Source of the DNA: Acanthococcus lagerstroemiae
Lineage: Eukaryota > Arthropoda > Insecta > Hemiptera > Eriococcidae
DNA: 64,000 nucleotides
Direction: 5' to 3'
Assembly (NCBI GenBank): GCA_031841125.1
Contig: CM063111.1
Location: forward strand, 57,659,535 to 57,723,534
Below the pieces are notes generated by a model, which ran no database searches, was not told the DNA's origin, and was given only the letters and a program-made list of their open reading frames with translations. Position 1 is the first letter of the stretch, and each line of letters opens with the position of its first letter. Below are positions 55,222-64,000 of this stretch, piece by piece. The translations under genes were made by a program, and so were the position numbers.

Positions 55222-55718
55222 CAGTGAAAATTGTCTATAGAGTTCCGGACCTATCTAATCTGGAAAACCTGTCACTGTGGAAAAAACATGTAGTCCGTTG
55301 AGAAAAGCTGTACTTATATTTCAATGTATAATCTGGAAAACCTGTCTAATAACGTGGAAGTGGAAACTAAAAATGTACAAAAATACTGTGTAAAATGGAA
55401 ATTGGCACATGCATGTATTTTATTGATTTTTTCATGATTTTTTCATATGTTAGCATAGGTTTCCTCAAGGTAGAATAATTTTGTTCCGTTATCTGCCGCA
55501 CTGCACTGCAGCAAATTCTTTGCTCATATAAGTGAACTGTATCATCATCACCAGTAGTGTTTAGATGTACAGTACATACATCACTAAAATACAATACTGT
55601 ACCTATAGAATAGACTTTTTTTTTTCTTGGTTCACTTGGTTAATGTGTGTAGAAAACCTATCACTAAGGAAATTTTTGGAGTGGTCCTTTGAGTGTCCAC
55701 TATACACAGGTTTCACTG
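55222..55718. mobile_element. Pogo/Tigger-like non-autonomous element with TA duplication
   Basis: The ends CAGTGAAAATTGTCTATAG and (reversed) CAGTGAAACCTGTGTATAG match at 16 of 19 positions, each next to TA (55220-55221 and 55719-55720). CAGTGAAACCT ends with a TA target are typical of pogo/Tigger elements of Tc1/mariner. CTGGAAAACCTGTC is repeated at 55258 and 55331. A minus-strand 75-codon frame (55594-55367) is not clearly transposase. The right 85 bases recur at 8605-8690. Confidence 0.75.
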
Positions 55719-57224
55719 TAGGTATCATGATCTTAGATCGCTGGGTTCATGATCATGCGCATGCTTGTTAATATATACCACTGAGATGCTTACATGAATA
55801 AAGATTTGAAACAATATACTCAGCTCACTATTCGTCACATATGATTTTTCCCACTTTTCATCAGCTTCTCAATATTTTCCTGAAAAGTTAAAATTTTTCT
55901 TTATACAGAATTACTTTATATATATTTTAAAGTGAAAACTACCCATCATTAATATTAGGCGAAAGAGACACACAGACCATGAGTAAAATTTCAGCGTTAT
56001 TTCTTGAAAAGTCAATTTTATATATATATATATTGTGGTGCCAATGTCAACTCCCAAAGATTTGAAGGGTTGACTCGCTATATGTTTCTGTTGATGAGAA
56101 GAATGCAATGCCACTTCTGAACTTTGCTATACTTACTGGAACTTTAAACGAAGAACAAGAAGAAATAACGTTCCCTCTGACCCGTAGCACTTCAGAGCAG
56201 CCGGGACAAAGCCCTTGCTGGCAAGCGCGCCGCCCTAGCTATAGCACTTCCCTCCAAAAAAGGGGAAAAAAGACGTTTTAGTGAAAATAATGAAGTTTTG
56301 TTGTACCCTCATGCCCTGGTTGAAATATATCAAATGCCCTTCCGATGCGCAATCAGTTACCCTCGAATTACCCTCAGATTACCCTTGTTCCCCTTTAGTT
56401 ACCCCGGTTTGCGCATCGGGCTGGCACACACAAGCAGTTAGCTACGAACCTGCGTTCCATCTTTTATGCTAATTTGCGACTGCATGTGGAAAGTAGAAAG
56501 TTTGAAACATATACCAACATTTATACATTCTAAAATAAAAAGGTACACATTATACGACCTACCATAGAATCGGACTGTCAGGAAACTGAAGGGCTATTTA
56601 GGAATCCCCATCGATTTCCGAATAGCCTCAGTCTATGACAGTACCTATGTAGTATAGATAATTTCCTACTTATTATGTTTTTTTATTTTATTTTATTGTA
56701 GGTACCTATTTATTTCTTTTCTGATTTCCCTCGCGCCTTCTAACGCAAAGCAGCTGTGTAATGATTTTCTAATCTTTCAAAATATTTTATCTTTACTATG
56801 TTTATTATATTGCTCATCTGTCGAGAAGAATAAACTGAAATTGAAATAACGAGGATGAAGACCTGAAAAAATGGAAATTAAAATCTAGTTCCTACTTCTA
56901 TTTATTATTTTGAATACATGTGTATTATACCATCAGTAGTATCATAAGAATCAGAAATAAAATGGTATTTTTACTACTGAAGCAGTACCGGAATCTAGTG
57001 TAAGGTGGTTGTGGCAAAGTGAAGTGGATCAGCAGTGGGGAGCATATCTCATTGAGATGCATCTCCTCACAACTGATACACTTCACCCCTAGTGACTGTA
57101 TGGATAAAAATGACTCCACCAACAAAATGTCTGTACCTTCGGTTAATAATGCTAGAAGCTGATGCCAATTTTCAAGTTTTACAAAAAACACAATTTCGAA
57201 GGAAGAGGGGGTGCGGATATGGTC
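55719..57224. other. Unassigned AT-rich stretch
   Basis: (TA)n at 56020-56034. A small hairpin around CCGATGCGCAA / TTTGCGCATCGGG (56341-56421) encloses repeats of TTACCCTC. No gene recognised. Confidence 0.3.
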
Positions 57225-57825
57225 ACTTGAGTGTCGTTTAACTGGACGCGGACGATTTGGGGCAGCGGATTCGGCGCAGGCACTTCTGGGAGCAGAAAAA
57301 TTGGGTGCACATTTGATTCGGTGCGAACAAATTTCTCTAAAAGATAAATTACACAGGAAGATTTATTATAAACTAAACTAATACATTAAAATTATGCCCC
57401 CCCTCCTTTATTTTTGACAGTATATTCGTACGAACTATGCACTATCGCTCGCAGGTATTCGATGGTCCCTCTGCTATCGTAGTCTACTACAATTTTTTTA
57501 ATTCGTTCTTCGCGGTTGACGTGTGCTTCTTCTTTTTCGGTGGGGGTTGCCCCGTGGCACTCTTCAGGAGGGTTTAGTTTACATCCTACGACTTTTGTGC
57601 CCGTTTCAACGTACAAAAACCGCCAAATGGTAGGGTGCGAGAAACCAAATTCGACCTGTAAGCGCCAATGTCCGGCTTCGGCACAGTTATTGGTACGCGG
57701 ATCGATAAAATCGGCACCTTCAGTTAATTTTGCGCCAAGTTACTCTACGCGCCGAATTCGTCGCGCCGAATCGGCTGCGCCAAATCATCCGCGCCGGATT
57801 GAACTACCCGGTCACTCTTCTCTAA
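57225..57825. mobile_element. GC-rich TIR element with GATTCGGCGC subterminal repeats
   Basis: At the left, GACGATTTGGGGCAGCGGAT (57251 on) and TTCGGCGCAG are mirrored at the right (57825-57750) by sequence reading GGATGATTTGGCGCAGCCGA and TTCGGCGCGA when reversed. ATTCGG(C/T)GC recurs several times inside both arms. A minus-strand 74-codon frame (57616-57392) is Glu/Lys-rich; a link to FLYWCH/MULE proteins is possible but not demonstrated. Borders are approximate. Confidence 0.6.
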
Positions 57826-58085
57826 GAGGTCACCAAACAAGTATCATGACCACCAGTGGTCATTAATTACAATTTCCCCGTAGCACGGAATTTTGAGATC
57901 AATGCGAACGTGCGCCGGAGACGGATCCTCAATGAATTGGAATTTTATGTCTCCTTTCCATGTTATTTTTAAATGCACATACATCAAAATCCAACGCTAA
58001 GACTCAGTATACTTTATTATCTTTGATCTTGAGCTTACCAATAATATTACAAAGAGTGCTACTTCTTTAACAACTTAGAAAGAAA
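57826..58085. other. Spacer with a perfect palindrome
   Basis: ATGACCACCAGTGGTCAT near 57846-57863 is an 8-base inverted repeat with a 2-base centre. Nothing else recognised before the gap. Confidence 0.4.
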
Positions 58086-58585
58086 NNNNNNNNNNNNNNN
58101 NNNNNNNNNNNNNNNNNNNNNNNNNNNNNNNNNNNNNNNNNNNNNNNNNNNNNNNNNNNNNNNNNNNNNNNNNNNNNNNNNNNNNNNNNNNNNNNNNNNN
58201 NNNNNNNNNNNNNNNNNNNNNNNNNNNNNNNNNNNNNNNNNNNNNNNNNNNNNNNNNNNNNNNNNNNNNNNNNNNNNNNNNNNNNNNNNNNNNNNNNNNN
58301 NNNNNNNNNNNNNNNNNNNNNNNNNNNNNNNNNNNNNNNNNNNNNNNNNNNNNNNNNNNNNNNNNNNNNNNNNNNNNNNNNNNNNNNNNNNNNNNNNNNN
58401 NNNNNNNNNNNNNNNNNNNNNNNNNNNNNNNNNNNNNNNNNNNNNNNNNNNNNNNNNNNNNNNNNNNNNNNNNNNNNNNNNNNNNNNNNNNNNNNNNNNN
58501 NNNNNNNNNNNNNNNNNNNNNNNNNNNNNNNNNNNNNNNNNNNNNNNNNNNNNNNNNNNNNNNNNNNNNNNNNNNNNNNNNNNNN
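58086..58585. other. Assembly gap (500 N)
   Basis: Exactly 500 unknown bases, a conventional placeholder length, so the true gap size is unknown. Any open frame through it is an artefact. Confidence 0.99.
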
Positions 58586-58639
58586 AATGCCAATATGGAC
58601 TTCTCGCAAGTAAGAGCGAGTTGACCCAGTTCTTAGTTA

Positions 58640-59305
58640 ACGACTTAGCTGCCCGAAAGGCTAACAGGGCCAAGTACCTGGGTATGCATGCATCTTGTTT
58701 CTACATTAAATTGGGGGCACACATTCAAACCAAGCGCAAGAGCTAAACTTAGACTTTGCTCAATGCGCTGAATACTGAAAGCGAACAGTATTGGGACTGC
58801 CAGCGCGAATGAGTCGCCCTCTACAATTTTAGGCACCTGAAAAAAAGGAACTACTGAAACCCTACACATTTTAGAAAAACCTATCAGGTTGAAATAAAAA
58901 TGGTCTCAATGGAAGGGACATTTTACGTACAACAAGTTTTGTTCTATTCATTGTTTCGATAAACGCTTTCGTTTTTATAATATTTTGAGATTTTTTCATA
59001 CGCCTGTAAATGAAATATTCCCCTTAATCAGGGTTTCAAGGTAAAAGACAACAGCGCGCCACCGCTTCGAGCAGCCCCAATGATATCTCTCACCAACAAA
59101 AGGCAGCTATATATATCTATATTCAGGCTAGTATGAAACTACAGAACCTATCTATGGAGCTGCGCCGCCTCCTCCAGTTACGTCCCCTTTCAAAGTTTCC
59201 AGAATAAAATCTTAAGAATAATCACTGGAGCTCCCTGGTACTTCAGAAATGACCAGCTACATAAGGAGCTGGCTGTGGACGACATCAAAAAATTTCAATT
59301 TTTCT
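58640..59305 (+). mobile_element. Jockey-like ORF2 C-terminal fragment
   Basis: Frames read NRAKYLGMHASCFYIKLGAHIQTKRKS (58665-58745), the RT thumb block with KYLG, and after a non-matching stretch (58830-59085) KAAIYISIFRLV, then FQNKILRIITGAPWYFRNDQLHKELAVDDIKKF (59191-59300). The KILRIITGAPWY and LHKEL blocks mark the C-terminus of Jockey-clade ORF2, comparable to 6150-6330 in element B. Stops and shifts are present. The 5' part may lie in or beyond the assembly gap. Confidence 0.75.
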
Positions 59306-60405
59306 GGCAATGCTAGCTTTTTCAAAGTTTTAATATCCGGGGTTTTGTTTCATACCATTTATTCACAAACCTTTCAACATTTCAATTTACCACCGCTTTC
59401 CGTTAAAGAATGATGGTTTCATTGTGTATCCACCAGAGTGAAAACATCAGAGTCAAAATTTGGATTAAACAATAAAAGCCGCGACACAATCATACTTCCT
59501 CCTCGATACTGGCGCCAATTTTTGGGGCAAAACAAAAACATCAACTTATATTACGATAAACATTTTATTGACAGTTTCAACGAGCTTCACAAAATAACAT
59601 ATAAAAAAAAATTTTACAAACTGAAATCTCGCACGTACGCTCTCACAGATACACACACAGCTATTATAATCGTAATAATAATGAAAATAAAACATGTATC
59701 ACCGGGAAATAAAAACCTGTTCGACACATTTCTGGTAACTTAACAAAACGGAGCATATTACTGAAAAACAAAAGAACAAAAGACTTTATTGAAAAAGAAA
59801 AGAAAAAAAAAGGCTCAAAACAATTACAGCGTAAAAACAATATCGATACGTTTTAAAGTATTTGAAACATTAAAAAAAGAAAATCAAAAATAAAGGTGTT
59901 AAAGGTAATCGATAATTTTGTATACATGCCTAGTATAATATTCTAAGAAATTTCTTTTCTTTACGTGAGCAAATAAATTTAAAATATCACAAATAAGCTT
60001 CTTATAATAAAACAAACAGAAAAAAAAACAAAAGGAAAAAAAACTAAACTAAGAACAGTATACAAAAATAAAAATATTAAAAAATTATTCTTGAAAGCGA
60101 TTAGTCCAGATATTTACATAACTGTTTCGACGTAACTGAAGTTTTACAAATAGAAGATAGTAAAAACAAGCTACATTTATGAATTTTGATACTTATAATC
60201 TATGTATTAAAAAACAATCTAATACCTGACCGGTTTTCATGTTTGACAATCTTAGCGAAACGATAGTAATATTATAAAACCTGAACACTTTAAATGCTTA
60301 TTCTGTAATTGAAAGAGAAATAATAGAGCTGCACGCCGATTCATCATATTTCGTGGGTTTTAAATTATTTTCTCTCCATCTATACCAAGTGCTGTATATG
60401 GTTTA
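59306..60405. other. A-rich stretch, no gene
   Basis: Strong A-richness on the + strand from 59750 to 60110 with many AAAA runs. A 101-codon frame at 59438-59743 has no motif I know. It could be a 3' UTR or intron, but there is no support for either. Confidence 0.3.
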
Positions 60406-60576
60406 AGCGACGTTCACACGAGCGTCCAAATCGCAGCAAATTTGACGCAGCGAATCAGTCGCAGAAAGTTGAACATGTTCAACTTCTGCGTCTCGCCGCA
60501 TTTACATGTTCAAATGAGCAAATTGGTCGCTGGCGACTGAATTCGCTGCGTCTTGGACGCTCGTGTGAACGCCGCT
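60406..60576. mobile_element. 171-bp palindromic MITE with TTA duplication (PIF/Harbinger-like)
   Basis: AGCGACGTTCACACGAGCGT (60406 on) is mirrored at the right end with one mismatch over 24 bases. TTA lies on both sides (60403-60405, 60577-60579), the 3-bp target typical of PIF/Harbinger. The middle holds the palindrome GTTGAACATGTTCAAC, so much of the element can fold back. Confidence 0.75.
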
Positions 60577-61933
60577 TTACATCAGAAAAAGCGAGCAAGC
60601 GCGATGACTGACTTCAAGTACTATTCAACTAATGACATTGTAAGCTTAACGATTACTGGAAAACGTACATATAAAATATAATAAGGGTAGCCACAGAAAT
60701 GATATTTGCAAGTTCTTATACCTACACTGAGCGACTGAATTCGAAACCAAAAAGAGCAGACTAGACCAGTTCCAGGTAATCATCGAAGCACAGCAAGCTC
60801 TCCAATTGTGAAATTTTATGCAGACATCCAATCAATTTCCATTAAAGCCTTCCTACTCTCCTCACTGATAATAATTCAAAAAGGTCTCAATGGTACGACA
60901 ACAAACTGACCAACAGCGTCGAGTGATAAGTTCGAAGTCAAATTAAAAATCTTACATGAAATTTTGAACGGACAACGCTGTCACAGTATGGAAGATCACT
61001 TGATTTTGTCATCACTAAAACATAGGAGCACAAAACCTGAGACAAATTTCACACCCCCTCAAGCACTTGACTGGTTCAAATTTCTGTTATTTCACTCGTG
61101 CCTATTCTGCTCTTCGTCGAAACCGGAAAACACAAATGCAAAAAGTTTATATACAACTCCTTAGCGCTAACAACAAAACGAAGAACAAAAAAAAAACGCG
61201 CATTCTAATGTACAAAATCTGAACACAAATAGTTTATACGAATAACCGGATATGTTGACACAACGCCATCCAATGTGTACCACACCGAGCAAGGAACTAT
61301 TCATCATTCTCTGCAATCCATTTTGCTCCCAGTCGCTGTTACCATTACTTCTGAGAACACGCGTAAAGCGAAAGATTCGAAACTAATGGGGTAGCGTACT
61401 TAAAGACATAATACAATCATAGAAAAGGGGGAAAACAACTTAGAAATAAGATCTAACACTTAGTTTAGAACATGAATACCGATTAAAAATAGAAACACGT
61501 TAAATAAATTTATAAAAACGCTGTTTCGACTGTTTAGAATAATAATAAATATAATAACGTAAGTAATGGTTCATTCCATATTTTGATTACTTTTGAAACT
61601 TTTGACATCCAAATGGTTTGTTTTGTGAAATTGGGAAAATTTAAGATCACTCAAATAACACGAGAGTTTTAAGATGACGCATATAAAACACAAACCAAGA
61701 AAATGAAAGCATTTTCCCAATTGAAAATATCAACGATGATGGTTCCTTAAAGTTTAGTTACATAGAGATCTGTAACTGCAGAAAACATACCAAACACTGA
61801 GACCAGTCAATGTTTAAACACTAGGAAAACAAAGAACAAATGCAGGCATGAACCAGATATTATCAATGTTATGTTCTAATAAGTAATAACATTAATGTAA
61901 GTCTGTTAATTCAAACAGAATCTGTGATTGAGG
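60577..61933. other. AT-rich spacer
   Basis: Short frames only (for example 60964-61164). No element or gene recognised. Confidence 0.3.
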
Positions 61934-62222
61934 TGTCTGCTACAATAAACGATAATCGGCAACGCGCAACTGGCAACGCGCAATCTACCTTATTTGAGCA
62001 ACGCGTTCAAAAAATTTTGGTTACGTTGCCAACACAGATGCGATTGCCGTTTGCCTCTATCAATATGCGTTATCAGTTTATCACTACGAAGTTGCTGAAA
62101 TTTTTTACGCTTTCATTGTAGGAACTCCTCCGCATTACACGAGTAAAAAGTGGCAATCTGACACTAGATTACGCGTTGCACGTTGCTCGTTGCCAAGTTT
62201 TGCGTATTGTAGGATTACCCTA
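61934..62222. mobile_element. ~290-bp TIR/foldback element with GCAACGCGCAA repeats
   Basis: The left arm GCTACAATAAACG, then GGCAACGCGCAA (twice) and ATCTA, is mirrored by the right arm (TAGATTACGCGTTGCACGTT to GTAGGATTACCCT). The ends AGG(T/G)... are less well conserved and no target duplication is clear. The 65-codon frame inside is a by-product of the repeats. Confidence 0.65.
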
Positions 62223-64000
62223 ATGAACACTGAACAAGGAAAGCAGAACTCAACCTATAGATTGAGATAATTCAAACAGAAGTATTTTCAAAATACCAAA
62301 AGTGAATACCAGAACTATACTGGCTGTTATCTGCACAGAAATTAAGATTCTGGAACTCTTTCCAGGCAAAATAATTGTACATCAAAAGATAGTATTATTA
62401 TTTCCGTCTCTACAGACATAAGAATCCCCAAAGTGCGAACACTGAACATCAGTACTACGAAACGAAAACCAATACAGGTCCAAATACAAACAAAAAGAAA
62501 TGAGCTTGATAAAAATAATTCAGAATATTTCCACCTATCTACATACACAGAATTCTTGAAACATGAACCTCCTATATTTACACATCACTGAGGCTATCAC
62601 TCATTATATCACCAGATACATGATGTTCATCTCAGTGTTTTCATTGAAGAGAATCACGTCTGTTCATGAAGAACATAATCACTTTTCGAGGAGCTTTAAA
62701 CGTGAACTGAAAGGCAGACAAAGGGGAAGGAACTGATGTGGTTTGGATTCCCAGATCGTGAATTATAGAACTGTATGCGGCCGTGACTGTACTCAGTTGA
62801 TTTTACAGTAAAAATGAACTTGAGTAATTTTCCAAGTCCGTGGACTGAAATATACGTCCATATGATCGTCTCATACAATACTCATTCACAAAAGGGGAGT
62901 CAAGGGGTCTAGATTTCCCCTCTTGCGACTTCGTCAAATAGTGGTTTTTCTAATTTTAGCACCCCCTCTAAGACCCCCACCCTCTTTGGTCAAGATACAA
63001 ACACTAAACTGGTTATGCCACTGAGTGAAGGAGAAGCAATACTGTCATAACTGTAACAATATCGATAACAGGTATGGTTATGTTGTACCATTCACATAGT
63101 TACTAGTCATAGGTCAAATTATGTAACTTAAGATTATGTTAAGTGCTTTTTTTTTATTACCTATTCAACTTTTTTATCCACGTTTTATTAGAAACTCGAT
63201 ATGAATGAGATTAATGGCCAGTGTTATGGTTGAAGTTATGTTATTTGATTCGTACAAATAACAGTCAAGGTTCTATTATCAATTTTATTTGGTTAAAAAT
63301 TATTATACGGTTACGGTTTATAATTTGATAGCTTAGAGAGACACCAATCAAAGTAGATCTTAAAGAACCCAATATATAAGAATTTGGTAATGCCTATCAT
63401 CAGTTTAGTCAGATACCAGTGAAATGGAGAATTTACATACGTGTTTGAAATATCAATAAATAATTCTGATAACCGATTAGCCATTTGATCAACTCAAAGT
63501 GAGAATGAATTAAGAAAGAAAATCAGATTTTTGAACTACTGGAAAAAAATATACAATATTCGCGAACACAGATGATAGGTAGCTGAAACGGAACTAGATA
63601 TCAGAAATTATTACACTTATATGATCAAGATAGGATACATCATTAATGTTATCGCGAGTGGATGTGACTGCATTGAAATAGGATCAGTAAAACAGCAAAA
63701 GTAACAAAACGTTAATTCGCTGTTACAGATTTCAAAGAAATCAACGTGGTAACTATAGTATCACGACCTATCTACAACCTATTTATTTTTGAATATACTA
63801 ACGGAATGTATGGGATAACTGTCCATAAGAACTACAAGATAATATGCTCCTCCGTGCTTGCCTACCTATATTTCCTACTCTACAGCAACTTTTGAATTGA
63901 TTGTACTCATGAAAGGAAAGTATTCTACATTAGTAACTAAATTTTGTTCTATTAGGATGCAAAGCACCACTAAAGGCAGGTAATATTTACTTAACTCAAA
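62223..64000. other. AT-rich spacer to window end
   Basis: No gene, element border or RNA gene recognised. CCCCTC-rich segments at 62896-62985 may be a fragment of an unknown repeat. Confidence 0.3.

Noticed and set aside
58059..58673. Long open frames through the gap
   Set aside because: They consist almost entirely of unknown bases (500 N).
58645..58869. Possible host exon on the minus strand with a polypyrimidine-AG start
   Set aside because: The plus strand here reads as the Jockey RT thumb (KYLGMH, AHIQTKRK) and connects to the Jockey C-terminal block, which explains the sequence better.

Overview
The window reads as a eukaryotic, most likely arthropod (insect) genome segment. The density of non-LTR retrotransposons, Penelope-like elements (PLEs), Helitron-like ends and small TIR transposons fits that, and so do single-copy AT-rich spacers and a fixed 500-base assembly gap. 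The species cannot be fixed from sequence alone. I found no intact host gene, tRNA, rRNA or CRISPR array. Every recognisable protein similarity belongs to a mobile element, and nearly all of these carry stops or frameshifts.

Layout. 0-6.6 kb: a degenerate 52-bp repeat, a GC-rich inverted/direct repeat island, then two Jockey-like LINEs (A and B). B is split by a reverse-strand RTE-like LINE with a clean 13-bp target-site duplication (TSD). 7-8.2 kb: a CpG-rich, promoter-like stretch with two CRE palindromes. 8.4-10.9 kb: a TIR element, a LINE 3' end with RNase H and an RTE-like RT fragment. 12.8-16.8 kb: old AT-rich repeat arrays interrupted by a TIR element, a LINE and an RTE fragment. 18.9-22 kb: two Helitron-like ends, a hAT-like element and a mariner remnant. 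22.3-25.3 kb: a PLE joined to an RTE. 27.5-32.4 kb: a PLE scrap, a LINE with RNase H and an RTE, the last two each split by a TIR element. 32.4-38.05 kb: a 5.65-kb TIR-bounded unit with a 5-bp TSD, itself full of repeats. 40.4-42.2 kb: a palindromic array of about 152-bp units. 42.2-44.4 kb: a PLE and an RTE. 47.0-50.5 kb: a tandem array, then a PLE in an inverted arrangement. 53.6-57.8 kb: a hAT with an 8-bp TSD nested in another TIR element, a pogo/Tigger-like element and a GC-rich TIR element. 58-64 kb: the gap, a Jockey 3' fragment and AT-rich spacer with two small foldback elements.

How the parts relate. Most of the window can be read as layered insertions. Several layers can be peeled back exactly because the interrupted reading frame resumes after the insert (Jockey B around the RTE; the RTE at 30-32 kb around a 526-bp TIR element; the LINE at 28-29 kb around a 242-bp element). 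The most informative part is the PLE family. Four copies retain a hammerhead-ribozyme-like 3' motif (one with the canonical core and a full stem I), and two copies share an antisense-RT/GIY-YIG junction that implies amplification of an inverted form. The 5.65-kb TIR-bounded unit is the best candidate for something not yet catalogued. I do not see a new host or defence system.
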